A stretch of DNA of 64,000 nucleotides from Zobellia laminariae (GTDB lineage Bacteria > Bacteroidota > Bacteroidia > Flavobacteriales > Flavobacteriaceae). The DNA is taken from positions 1,319,195-1,383,194 of the forward strand of contig NZ_RCNS01000001.1 in the NCBI RefSeq assembly GCF_009725995.1, written 5' to 3'. Position numbers and translations under genes: made by a program. Positions 53,227-61,710 of the stretch are shown piece after piece; position 1 is the stretch's first letter, and every line of letters begins with the position of its first letter. The notes under the pieces are model-generated. The model ran no database searches, had not been told where the DNA came from, and saw only the letters and a program-made list of their open reading frames with translations.

Positions 53227-53733
53227 CTACTTCTTGTAATTATCGTTCAAAAGTTTTACGATTTCTGCAGTTAAGTCATTAGCTTCTGCGCCGTATAAGA
53301 CACTACCACCGTCACCACCACCAAGAATATAAGCGTAGCCTTTAGACTTACCGTATGCTTTTACTTCTTTTTTAACTTTACCGATTATGCTATCCATTTC
53401 TGTTTGGCCTATCAATTGAAGTTGTTGATCTTCTTGTTGTAATTGCTGACCGATCATTTGACCTTTCTGTTGCATAGCAGCATATTGTTCCTGAGCTTTT
53501 TGCTGAGACAACTTTTGAGCTTGAGCTTGAAAAGCTTGAGCTTCCATTTGAAAAGCTTGTGAAATACTATCTCTCTTTTTAGTAAGAGCATCTGCCTTTA
53601 CTTTAAAAGCAGCTTCAACATCAATTTTCTCTTGATATTCTTCCATCAACTTTACATTGTCTACAAATCCAATTTTTTCTTGTTGACAAGAAACCGCTAC
53701 CAACATTAAAAATACCACTACTACGTTTTTCAT
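53227..53733 (-). CDS. OmpH/Skp-family periplasmic chaperone
   Basis: A 168-aa protein with a signal sequence ending in MLVAVSC, so probably a lipoprotein, followed by the OmpH/Skp pattern: KIGFVDNVKLMEEYQ at the start, then a long Gln/Lys-rich coiled coil (about 30-120, many QA/QK repeats) and a C-terminal strand (GYAYILGGGDGGSVLYGAEANDLT). Skp holds unfolded outer-membrane proteins; this copy may do similar work. The lipidation and solitary position differ from the usual bamA-linked skp. Confidence 0.88.
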   Translation of the reverse strand: MKNVVVVFLMLVAVSCQQEKIGFVDNVKLMEEYQEKIDVEAAFKVKADALTKKRDSISQAFQMEAQAFQAQAQKLSQQKAQEQYAAMQQKGQMIGQQLQQEDQQLQLIGQTEMDSIIGKVKKEVKAYGKSKGYAYILGGGDGGSVLYGAEANDLTAEIVKLLNDNYKK

Positions 53734-54097
53734 AATTCAATTTATTTTACTCTTCGCCAATTAATTTTAAAATCCGTCTTACTTAAACTCAGAAGAATTT
53801 AATTTTCAAGTTGCGCAAAAATAGAAAAGCTTTTCTAATTGTTGTCATCTTATTTATAAATGTGACTTAAGAAATCATTATTGAAGAATGTAATTTTTAT
53901 TTCTCCCGAAAAGGATAAAAAACACCTCATAAGGATTATTTATAGCAATAACACATGTCTATAAATGAAAATGATTAAAAACGACATCATAAAAACGATG
54001 CTCTTGGGGGATTTTAAACAAAACACCCAATGCCAAGCCGCTTGTTCTTAACTACCGTTAAAAGCGTTTAAAATGAGTTTTAAGCCAAAATAAAAGC
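53734..54097. other. Intergenic region between the OmpH gene and the split methyltransferase
   Basis: No gene seen. The left part should contain the OmpH promoter (candidate -7 element at 53816-53823); the right part would be the 3' flank of the methyltransferase. A short inverted repeat around AGAAAAGCTTTTCT (53823-53836) is present. Confidence 0.5.
53816..53823 (-). promoter_or_regulatory. Candidate -7 promoter element for the OmpH-like gene
   Basis: On the minus strand TATTTTTG fits TAnnTTTG, giving a leader of roughly 75 bases. A -33 TTG is not clear. Confidence 0.3.
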
Positions 54098-54927
54098 TTA
54101 TGACTGCTTTTTAAGAATATAGATTACTGAAGAAGGTTCCCCATTGAATACAGCCACACAATTAGACCAAAGACCAACAAAAAAAGCTTTGATAAAATTT
54201 TGTTTGCCAGTTTTATATTTTTCAGAAAGAATGGAAACATAAAAAGCATCAAACCACATGGGTTTTGTTTTTACTAATTCCATACCGTGTTTTGCAAACA
54301 CTCTTTTAATTGCATCTTTAGAAAAATGCCAAAGGTGTCTCGGCACATCATAAGCCGCCCAAAATTCTTTGTAATGTTCTGCATCGTAAGATTTAAAATT
54401 TGGAACGGCAATTATAAGAATACCATCATCTTCTAACCGATTCAGGATATTTGTAATTTGCTCATCTAAATTTGGCAAGTGCTCCAGAACATGCCAAAGC
54501 GTAATAACCTGAAATTTGGAGTTGGGCAATTCCTCTATATTAGAAAACAACTCCATTTTTTTTGAAGTGAGCGAGCCCTTGCATCTTCACTTGGCTCTAT
54601 TCCCTGAACAGACCATTCCCTGTTTTTGGCTTCCAACAAAAAGTCTCCAGTTCCAGCACCAAAATCCAACAAGGTTTTATTCTCGTTTGCATACTTATTT
54701 ATCAAAGACACTTTCTGAGCCAAACTAAATTTCTTAACTGCTTGATACATTTTATCAAGAAGAGATTTAGAAGCATCTGTATGCGAAATATAGGCATCAC
54801 TTTCGTAATACTTATGAAGATCTTTTGGTTGGGGTTTGGTCACCAACATTTCTAGTTCTTCATCCAAAAGCAATTCAAAGTTTTCACCAGAAATTGAGAA
54901 GTCCTTAGTTTTTAAAAACGGTTTCAT
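54098..54927 (-). pseudogene. SAM-dependent methyltransferase split by a frameshift
   Basis: Two frames that together make one class I methyltransferase of about 276 aa. The first (54927 to 54535) holds the SAM-binding motif TLLDFGAGTGDFLLEAKNR; the second (54556 to 54098) holds FQVITLWHVLEHLPN, DGILIIAVPNF and the conserved WAAYDVPRHLWHFS segment of Methyltransf_23 proteins. They join at an A8 run (54556-54563): one extra A turns QKKWSC into QKKMELFSN and restores the frame. Either a true frameshift (or phase-variable tract) or a sequencing error. It follows a lipoprotein gene with a 23-base overlap. The methyl acceptor is unknown. Confidence 0.82.
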
Positions 54928-55465
54928 TATAGTTGTGCGTGGTGAGATATTCCTTTTTGAGAGTCCGAAGATAATTTAAAACTGGCTCTCTAGAAAACGA
55001 ATCTTTATGAAGGCAATCTTTTTCTTTATCACTATACACTTCAATAGCAATATACCAATTATCGGTTCGTAACATATCTTCACTATCAACATTATTATCA
55101 TCTCCTTCATTATCTAATGCAGCATTCACAGTTGCTCTAAAAATTGCAGGCACTAAATTTAAAACCTTCGTGGGAATGTCAATCTCATAAAAAGCAAAAA
55201 AGTAGTTTTCACCTTCAATAAGAAACGGGATATCATCGTACACATTTTCATCATTCAACTGAAACTTTGTGTTCACATAATTGTAAAAATGCGCAGCCTC
55301 TTTCGGGTCCTCGAAAATAAACATGGTTCGTTTAGAAAGACTTCTTTTAAACTTCTTTCCCTTGGTTAACTTGTAGTCTTTTATCGTTGGCGCAATTCGG
55401 ACGGGAATGCAAGATTGAACTATTAAGGCTAAGCACAAAACAAGTAGAGCACGTTTCATTTTCAT
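54905..55465 (-). CDS. Conserved hypothetical lipoprotein
   Basis: A 186-aa lipoprotein not assigned to a known family. The signal ends in LALIVQSC (Cys19), followed by a short basic region and a probable mixed alpha/beta domain containing MFIFEDPKEAAHFYNYVNTKF, an acidic stretch NEGDDNNVDSED, and DNWYIAIEVYSDKEKDCL. A second ATG at 55459 is an alternative start. It overlaps the split methyltransferase gene by 23 bases and follows mnmG by 290 bp, with a terminator between. Confidence 0.7.
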   Translation of the reverse strand: MKMKRALLVLCLALIVQSCIPVRIAPTIKDYKLTKGKKFKRSLSKRTMFIFEDPKEAAHFYNYVNTKFQLNDENVYDDIPFLIEGENYFFAFYEIDIPTKVLNLVPAIFRATVNAALDNEGDDNNVDSEDMLRTDNWYIAIEVYSDKEKDCLHKDSFSREPVLNYLRTLKKEYLTTHNYNETVFKN

Positions 55466-55556
55466 GTCTATTTTAGGTTGAAATTATACTACAACAAAAA
55501 CTGAGCCCAAAACAATTTAAAGACATTGCATTCGTTCTATAGTTAGGGAAAAGAGA

Positions 55557-55605
55557 AAAGGATTTCTTATTGATCCAAACACTTGGACAAAATAAGAAAC
55601 CCTTT
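55557..55605 (-). terminator. Intrinsic terminator of mnmG
   Basis: AAAGGATTTCTTATT (55557-55571) and AATAAGAAACCCTTT (55591-55605) form a long stem with one wobble, closed by an inner TCCAA/TTGGA hairpin. On the minus strand it is followed by TCTCTTTT and lies about 150 bp after the mnmG stop. Confidence 0.7.
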
Positions 55606-55729
55606 ATTTTAAATACTTTTTAATCCCAAATTTTAAATCAGCAGTACACCTATCATTAGCTATGGAGCAACTGCTATTACTATGTCACCGTGTTGATTTC
55701 TTCTAGAACATTAGCAAGGAAGATACACA

Positions 55730-55745
55730 TGTTCCACGTGGAACG
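55730..55745. promoter_or_regulatory. parS-like site 1 (ParB binding palindrome)
   Basis: TGTTCCACGTGGAACG contains the perfect 14-base palindrome GTTCCACGTGGAAC (55731-55744), identical to the core of parS sites described in Pseudomonas and predicted in many bacteria. It stands 10 bp past the mnmG stop codon. ParB would bind here to organise the origin region for segregation. Confidence 0.8.
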
Positions 55746-55754
55746 TTGTAAAAT

Positions 55755-57623
55755 CTATCTACCCAAGTAAACTAAAAGCACACTAATATCTGATGGGTTC
55801 ACGCCACTTACTCTAGCCGCTTGAGCTATCGTTACTGGCTGAATTGCATTCAGTTTTTCCCTTGCTTCATAAGACAAAGACTTAAGATCTGAGTAATCAA
55901 AATTAGCAGGTATCTTAACATTTTCAAGACGCAACAACTTGTCTGCATTGTTCTTTTCTTTTGCTATATAACCAGAATATTTTACTTGTATTTCTGTCTG
56001 CTCCAGTACTTCCCTATCCAGATTATTCTCTTCCACAAAACCAGAAACAGCTTCCAATTGAAGCATATGATCCATGGTTACTTTGGGCCTAGAAAAAACT
56101 TTGAACATCTTGTCTGATTGTCTTACCAACGCAGAATTAACGCTATCCAAAATTGGATTTACCTCCTCCGGTTTAACACTAGTTTCTCTAAAAAAGTTAA
56201 CAAAAGAATCGGACTTTAACTCCTTCTCCTCCATTCTAATTAAGCGTTCTTTTTTAGCTAAACCTATTTCATAACCCTTAGGCGTAAGCCTTAAATCTGC
56301 ATTATCCTGGCGAAGCAAAGTTCTATATTCCGCCCTAGAAGTAAACATACGATATGGCTCTTCTGTACCCTTTGTAATCAAATCATCTATAAGAACACCT
56401 ATATAGGCTTCATCTCTTTTTAAAATGAAATCTTCTTTCTTATTAACTTTAAGATGCGCATTTATTCCTGCCATTAAACCTTGAGAAGCTGCTTCTTCAT
56501 ACCCTGTAGTTCCATTAATTTGACCAGCAAAATAAAGGTTGTCCACTAGCTTAGTTTCTAGCGTATGCTTCAACTGTGTGGGCGGAAAATAATCATATTC
56601 AATAGCATATCCTGGTCTAAAAAACTTAACCTTCTCAAACCCTTTTACAGTACGCAAAGCTTTGAATTGAATATCCTCTGGCAATGAAGTAGAAAAGCCA
56701 TTTACGTAAACTTCTACTGTATCCCAACCTTCTGGTTCTACAAAAATTTGGTGACTATTCTTATCAGCAAAACGATTAATCTTATCTTCTATAGAAGGAC
56801 AATAACGTGGCCCAACACTTTTTATTCTACCATTAAACATAGGCGACCGATCAAAGCCTTCACGCAACACATCATGAACCAATTCACTAGTATGCGTTAA
56901 AAAACAGTCCCGCTGGGTTGTTAAAATTGGCGTGTTTAAGTATGAAAATTTCTCAGGAATAGCATCTCCTGGCTGAGGAGTCATAACTGAATAATCCAAG
57001 GAACGACCATCAACTCTTGGTGGTGTTCCTGTTTTCATCCGTCCACTTTCAAAACCTAATTGCAATAATTGCTCGGTAATTCCGGTTGCAGCTTTCTCTC
57101 CTGCTCTACCACCACCAAACTGCTTTTCACCAATATGAATCAATCCATTTAGAAAAGTACCGTTTGTTAGAATTACAGATTTAGCTCTAATATCTATACC
57201 TAAAGAACTCTTTACACCTACTGCTTTTCCATTCTCGATTAGCAAACCGCTAACCATTTCTTGGTAAAAATCTACATTTGGTATATTCTCTAAAGCCAAG
57301 CGCCACTCTTCAGCAAACCGCATACGGTCACTCTGAGCACGTGGACTCCACATTGCAGGACCCTTAGATTTATTCAACATTTTAAATTGAATAGCGGACT
57401 TATCCGTAATAATTCCACTCATTCCTCCCAGTGCATCTATCTCACGAACTATCTGTCCTTTGGCTATTCCTCCCATAGCAGGATTACAAGACATCTGACC
57501 AATGGTTTGTAAATTCATGGTAACCAAAAGGGTTTTTGAACCCATATTTCCAGCTGCAGCTGCAGCCTCTGCGCCTGCATGACCGCCACCAACAACTATA
57601 ACATCATACTCCTCTCCAAACAT
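55755..57623 (-). CDS. mnmG: tRNA uridine-5-carboxymethylaminomethyl(34) synthesis enzyme MnmG
   Basis: A 622-aa FAD enzyme that, with MnmE, modifies the wobble uridine of several tRNAs. The dinucleotide-binding VVGGGHAGAEAAAAA, the SCNPAMGGIAKGQIVREIDALGG and the GTPPRVDG segment with QPGDAIPE, and the second motif YFAGQINGTTGYEEAASQG are intact; the C-terminal helical domain is complete. A GGAGAAGAG ribosome-binding-like sequence precedes the ATG. Two parS-like palindromes flank the gene, a setting consistent with the known tendency of gidA/mnmG to lie near replication origins. Confidence 0.97.
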   Translation of the reverse strand: MFGEEYDVIVVGGGHAGAEAAAAAGNMGSKTLLVTMNLQTIGQMSCNPAMGGIAKGQIVREIDALGGMSGIITDKSAIQFKMLNKSKGPAMWSPRAQSDRMRFAEEWRLALENIPNVDFYQEMVSGLLIENGKAVGVKSSLGIDIRAKSVILTNGTFLNGLIHIGEKQFGGGRAGEKAATGITEQLLQLGFESGRMKTGTPPRVDGRSLDYSVMTPQPGDAIPEKFSYLNTPILTTQRDCFLTHTSELVHDVLREGFDRSPMFNGRIKSVGPRYCPSIEDKINRFADKNSHQIFVEPEGWDTVEVYVNGFSTSLPEDIQFKALRTVKGFEKVKFFRPGYAIEYDYFPPTQLKHTLETKLVDNLYFAGQINGTTGYEEAASQGLMAGINAHLKVNKKEDFILKRDEAYIGVLIDDLITKGTEEPYRMFTSRAEYRTLLRQDNADLRLTPKGYEIGLAKKERLIRMEEKELKSDSFVNFFRETSVKPEEVNPILDSVNSALVRQSDKMFKVFSRPKVTMDHMLQLEAVSGFVEENNLDREVLEQTEIQVKYSGYIAKEKNNADKLLRLENVKIPANFDYSDLKSLSYEAREKLNAIQPVTIAQAARVSGVNPSDISVLLVYLGR

Positions 57624-57702
57624 CTCTTCTCCTATATAAAATGTGATTACTCTTTAAAATATAACTACCAAACTAAGCTAAGCTAAATGCAATTGGCATA
57701 TT

Positions 57703-58122
57703 CTATTGTTCCACGTGGAACAATTTAATTTTCTCATTCTCTTTACTTCGCATCAAAGCAACTTCATCTTCCGATTTATCTTTAAAACCAAAAAGATGTA
57801 GAACACCGTGAGCCATAACTCTAAGGATTTCTTCCTCAAAAGATATATTGAATTCATGGGCATTATCCTTTACCCTATCTACAGATATAAAAATATCACC
57901 GGCAATGAGTTTACCCCCTGTATAATCAAACGTCAAAATATCTGTATACGTATCGTGATTTAAATATTTTTTATTCATTTCCAACACCTCTTCATCGGAG
58001 CAAAAAACATAATCAATCTGACTTAATGTGCCCCCTTCTGAATCTATGACCGTGCTAAGCCAATCAACGAACTTTTGTTCGTTCTCTAAGGAAAAATCGG
58101 TATTATAATGAAACTCAATCAT
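57703..58122 (-). CDS. ybeY: rRNA maturation RNase YbeY
   Basis: A 139-aa single-strand endoribonuclease acting in 16S rRNA maturation and ribosome quality control. The metal-binding region is MAHGVLHLFGFKDKSEDEV: His105 and His109 are present, but the third His of the usual HGxLHLxGxDH motif is replaced by Asp115 in FKD. I recall this replacement from other Bacteroidota, and Asp can also bind metal. The last codons (FHVEQ) are formed by a parS-like palindrome. Its ATG overlaps the DUF4175 stop by 8 bases. Confidence 0.92.
   Translation of the reverse strand: MIEFHYNTDFSLENEQKFVDWLSTVIDSEGGTLSQIDYVFCSDEEVLEMNKKYLNHDTYTDILTFDYTGGKLIAGDIFISVDRVKDNAHEFNISFEEEILRVMAHGVLHLFGFKDKSEDEVALMRSKENEKIKLFHVEQ
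57706..57723. promoter_or_regulatory. parS-like site 2, inside the 3' end of ybeY
   Basis: TTGTTCCACGTGGAACAA is a perfect 18-base palindrome containing the parS core GTTCCACGTGGAAC. It encodes the last residues of YbeY (LFHVEQ) directly before the stop. It is about 2 kb from parS-like site 1. Confidence 0.82.
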
Positions 58123-61100
58123 TGCTTTTGAAATATTCTTTAACCTTGTTTTGAAAATTTTGGCGCAAAGGTAAGCTTTGTCGATTTAAAATTTCAATTT
58201 CATTTCGATAATTCTCTAATAATGAGGGTTTAGTAGTAATGGGGTTTTGAAACTGATTGGTATTTGTATTACTTTCCCTTTCAGGTTTCTTTCCTTGTTT
58301 CAAGGCCGCATTCTCAAGTTTAAGCATTTGATACTGAATGTTATTAATTTTAGATTGGCTACGCTGTGTAACCCCATTTTCAAGTAAGTCATTCTCAAAA
58401 TCTTCCATCTGCTTAATGAGCTTTTGAGCTAGTTGCTTATCTCCAGCATCCATCATGTCCTTAAGCTGCTGTTCCAATTGGCCACGTAATATTTGCTGCT
58501 CTTTGTAAATTTCATAAATCTCCTGCAATTCAGCTTCGGACGGTCCGTTACCTCCCTGTCCAGATTCTCCTCCTTTTCCTTGGCCATTTTTACCTTCGCC
58601 TCCTTCACTCTTCCTTCCACCTTGTCCCTGTCCTTTTCCTGCATTTTCACCCTCACCCTTTTTGGAATCTCCTTCACCCTCGTCTCCATCAGTTCCCTTG
58701 CCTTTTTCACCTTTACCTTCACCTTCCCCAAGCTTACCTTCTCCGGGTTTTCCTTCACCAGGTTTACCCATTCCGTCCATCTTCTCTTTTAACTCTTGTT
58801 GTCCCTTAATAATGTCCGGCAACTGAAAACCTTCACCCTCTCCTTGTCCTTCTCCAGACATCATACTCTGTTCCATATTATCCAAAATATTAGCAAGAAA
58901 ATCTGCTAAACTATTAGATGCACTCAACACATATTTTTGATACGATACACCTTGGTATATTTGATTCTCAGCTACGCTCTCCAAGGTCTTATCAACGTTA
59001 TAATACACTTCAGTAATTTGCTCATTAACAAACTCAGAAAGTTCTGCACGTCTTAAGGACAATGCAAAAAGACTATCATCTACATGCTCAAAAAGTTCGC
59101 GTAGTTCTTGTTGTTTATGGATAGCATTAGAAAACTGAGGACTATCAGAATCAACATCCTCCAAGCTATCGTACAACAACTCTTGTTTAAATGAGAAAGT
59201 AATTAGATTATCCAGTATTTGACGCAACATTTCTGCATCCTCAGTAATAGTAGACTCGCCACCACCTCCGGCAGAAGACTTACTCAACTGCTCGCCCATC
59301 TCCTTCATTTTTTGGGAAGCTGATTTCTGCTTCTGTTCCGCTTTTTTTGAAGACTCCTCCTTTTCCTCTGCTTTTGATTCGCCAGATTCCTGCTTCTCGA
59401 GCTCTTTTAAAGCCCCTTCTTGCTCTTTCTTGACATCACCTTCCTTCTCTTCATCACGATCCAAATCAAGCGGTTTCTCTAAATCCTGATTGTCTTTTTG
59501 AAGTTCATCCAACTCCTTCATTAGGTTTTCAAAGGATTTATTAAGTTCCTCTTGCTCCTCCTTTTTGTTTTTCTCCCCCGTATTGGTAGCTGCCTTTTCC
59601 TGTTTCTTAGCTAATTTTTCTAAATCTCGAGCCAACTGATCTACCTTTTCCGTAACATAATACCGTTTGGTCAATTCCAACAACTGCTCAAGGTTACGCT
59701 CGCTACTTTGCTGCTTCTTTCCCAACTCTTCCAACCGTTTTGAAAGCTCTTCTTTGTTAATTTTATCAGCAATCTTATTTAATTCCTCCAATAACTTCTC
59801 ATTCTTCTTTGCCTGTATTTCCTGACGTTCCAGACGTTCTTGAAGTAGTTTATTCAACTTATCGTCACTATCTAACTTACTTAGGTTTTCCTTCAGCTGC
59901 TTACTGAATTTTTCCATTTGACTCTCCTGTTGTTGCTGCTTCTTCAAAAAATCCTTGACCTGATTCTGATCCGTAAAATCTAACTGCCTCTTCTCTTTCT
60001 GTTCTTTATTAAGATCCTTTAGGTCTTCCTGCTGTTCCTTGAACTTTTCCAAGGATTTATCAAGATTGTTAATTAGCGACTGTTGCGATTCTAGTTCCTT
60101 GTTCCGCAATTGATCTTCATCCAACAACGACAGAGAGAACACTTGCGTTTTAGTTGATTTTCCCTTGTGGATAGCATCATTATCTATTGCCTCAAAATAG
60201 AAGCTATATTTCTTGTCTTTCTCTAATTTCAGGCCAGAAGGAAAGGTGTAATAAAACTGATCAAAATTACTGTTAGGACTGCTCAATGGTATTGTTTGCT
60301 TGTTTTCAGGATTATCATCGGCATAACAAATTAGTTTTATACTATTCAGTTTATAATCATCCGAAGCCTCACCAGCGTAATACGCAACATTGGGGTTAAG
60401 TGAGTCTAAGACTTGTTTAACCTTTATTTCTGGGAAAGCATCTCTAATTACCGTGAACTGATACCCCAGTTTCTCATAATCCACTACATTCTCATTGGAT
60501 GTGGCAACTTCATATTCAAGGTCTGTATATACCCATTTATCAAAATAAAATATAGCATTATCCTTTGAAAAATCATGAACGGTATCCTTAGTAACCAAAT
60601 GAATGGTTTTTATATTCTCCCCTACTATCCTCCAGGTCACCTTTGTACCCTCTGGAAACAGTGCATTACCAGTACTCTTTAAGGTTTCAGATGGTCTACC
60701 GGTATAATTAGGATAATCTAATTTCATTTGAAAATCTCCAATAACCGGTGTCTTAAGCACCTTTAGATTATACATTCTAGAGCGAATTCCGTTAGCCAAG
60801 AAGTAAAATTCAACACTTTTTAATGGCGGAGTAAATGTATAACGGTACCGGCCGTTATCTTCCTGTAAAACAGATTGCTTGCCGTCAATAACTATAGATA
60901 CTGTTTCCGGCTTAATAGCACCCTCCGTTGAAACTTCAAGAATATACTCTTTAGAATCTAAAACACTTAAATCATTAGATAGCAACAAAAAAGAAAAAGG
61001 AGCGGGTGGCTCATAGGCCAAATTATAATTGACCACACGGTTAACGGAACCAAAAAAAGATGTAAAGTTTCCGCTAATCCAAATAAACAACAGAATTAAG

Positions 61101-61579
61101 ACCGGTACCGCTAAGTATTTAAGGTACTTAAAATTCTCACGAAAATCTACTGCTTTAGTAAAAGGGATAAGGCTCATCCGTTCACTACGTTGTTCAATGC
61201 TAGCAAGTAATAATTCCGATTGGTTTTTGTCCTCACCAAGGTCTATTAAGTTATACAGCTTATCTCCTACTTCTGGAAAATGCTTACCAATTAAAACGGA
61301 TGCTTGCCTGTTGTTTATACCTTGTTTTAACCTAAAAAGGTAAAATAAGGGCGTTAGAATGTATTTAAACAACAACCACAGCTCTATGGCTACGAATGTC
61401 AGCAAAAGCACCAAACGGCCTGTAGAATTAAGCCAAAGGAGGTATTCAACCCCCAAAACAGCAAAAAAGAACAGCAAACCAAACGCTATAAAAAGCAATA
61501 TGCCCTTAATGAGCATTTTGGTATAGTACTTTCTAACGAAACCGTTTAGTTTCTGAAGTATATTCTGATAACCTTCCAT
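58115..61579 (-). CDS. DUF4175 family large membrane protein
   Basis: A protein of about 1154 aa of the DUF4175 family found in Bacteroidota next to ybeY/mnmG. It has two membrane segments near the N-terminus and a third around residue 155-175, then a beta-rich periplasmic region (about 200-480), a very long charged coiled coil (about 490-800, rich in E, K, Q, L) and a Gly/Glu/Lys low-complexity stretch before a final helical part. A GTG at 61630 opens the frame, but the ATG at 61579 (MEGYQNILQKLNGFV) is preferred. Function unknown; probably an envelope scaffold. Divergent from gltX. Confidence 0.85.
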   Translation of the reverse strand: MEGYQNILQKLNGFVRKYYTKMLIKGILLFIAFGLLFFFAVLGVEYLLWLNSTGRLVLLLTFVAIELWLLFKYILTPLFYLFRLKQGINNRQASVLIGKHFPEVGDKLYNLIDLGEDKNQSELLLASIEQRSERMSLIPFTKAVDFRENFKYLKYLAVPVLILLFIWISGNFTSFFGSVNRVVNYNLAYEPPAPFSFLLLSNDLSVLDSKEYILEVSTEGAIKPETVSIVIDGKQSVLQEDNGRYRYTFTPPLKSVEFYFLANGIRSRMYNLKVLKTPVIGDFQMKLDYPNYTGRPSETLKSTGNALFPEGTKVTWRIVGENIKTIHLVTKDTVHDFSKDNAIFYFDKWVYTDLEYEVATSNENVVDYEKLGYQFTVIRDAFPEIKVKQVLDSLNPNVAYYAGEASDDYKLNSIKLICYADDNPENKQTIPLSSPNSNFDQFYYTFPSGLKLEKDKKYSFYFEAIDNDAIHKGKSTKTQVFSLSLLDEDQLRNKELESQQSLINNLDKSLEKFKEQQEDLKDLNKEQKEKRQLDFTDQNQVKDFLKKQQQQESQMEKFSKQLKENLSKLDSDDKLNKLLQERLERQEIQAKKNEKLLEELNKIADKINKEELSKRLEELGKKQQSSERNLEQLLELTKRYYVTEKVDQLARDLEKLAKKQEKAATNTGEKNKKEEQEELNKSFENLMKELDELQKDNQDLEKPLDLDRDEEKEGDVKKEQEGALKELEKQESGESKAEEKEESSKKAEQKQKSASQKMKEMGEQLSKSSAGGGGESTITEDAEMLRQILDNLITFSFKQELLYDSLEDVDSDSPQFSNAIHKQQELRELFEHVDDSLFALSLRRAELSEFVNEQITEVYYNVDKTLESVAENQIYQGVSYQKYVLSASNSLADFLANILDNMEQSMMSGEGQGEGEGFQLPDIIKGQQELKEKMDGMGKPGEGKPGEGKLGEGEGKGEKGKGTDGDEGEGDSKKGEGENAGKGQGQGGRKSEGGEGKNGQGKGGESGQGGNGPSEAELQEIYEIYKEQQILRGQLEQQLKDMMDAGDKQLAQKLIKQMEDFENDLLENGVTQRSQSKINNIQYQMLKLENAALKQGKKPERESNTNTNQFQNPITTKPSLLENYRNEIEILNRQSLPLRQNFQNKVKEYFKSND
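58545..58860 (-). repeat. Low-complexity Gly/Glu/Lys-coding tract in the DUF4175 gene
   Basis: Imperfect short repeats of GGTGAAGG/AAAGG type encode strings such as GEGKPGEGKLGEGEGKGEKG. The tract also creates long shadow frames on both strands (about 58453-58792), which are not genes. Confidence 0.8.
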
Positions 61580-61657
61580 ATAACGTAAAGATAAGGAAAA
61601 AAGCACCTGAGCGTTTAAGAGCGAATTCACTCGAATATAAGCGCGGTTTAAGCAGTA

Positions 61658-61665
61658 TACCTTTG
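61658..61665 (+). promoter_or_regulatory. Candidate -7 promoter element for gltX
   Basis: TACCTTTG fits TAnnTTTG, 45 bases before the ATG at 61711. It overlaps the TTG that opens the longer frame, which argues that the longer frame's start is not used. Confidence 0.4.
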
Positions 61666-61710
61666 AGGGCTAGGGTGCTTTTTATACCTTTACGCCATAA
61701 ATTTTTAGTC

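Noticed and set aside
58453..58792. Long open frames on both strands overlapping the DUF4175 gene
   Set aside because: They arise from the Gly/Glu/Lys low-complexity tract, have repetitive and unnatural composition, and lie fully inside a well-supported gene.
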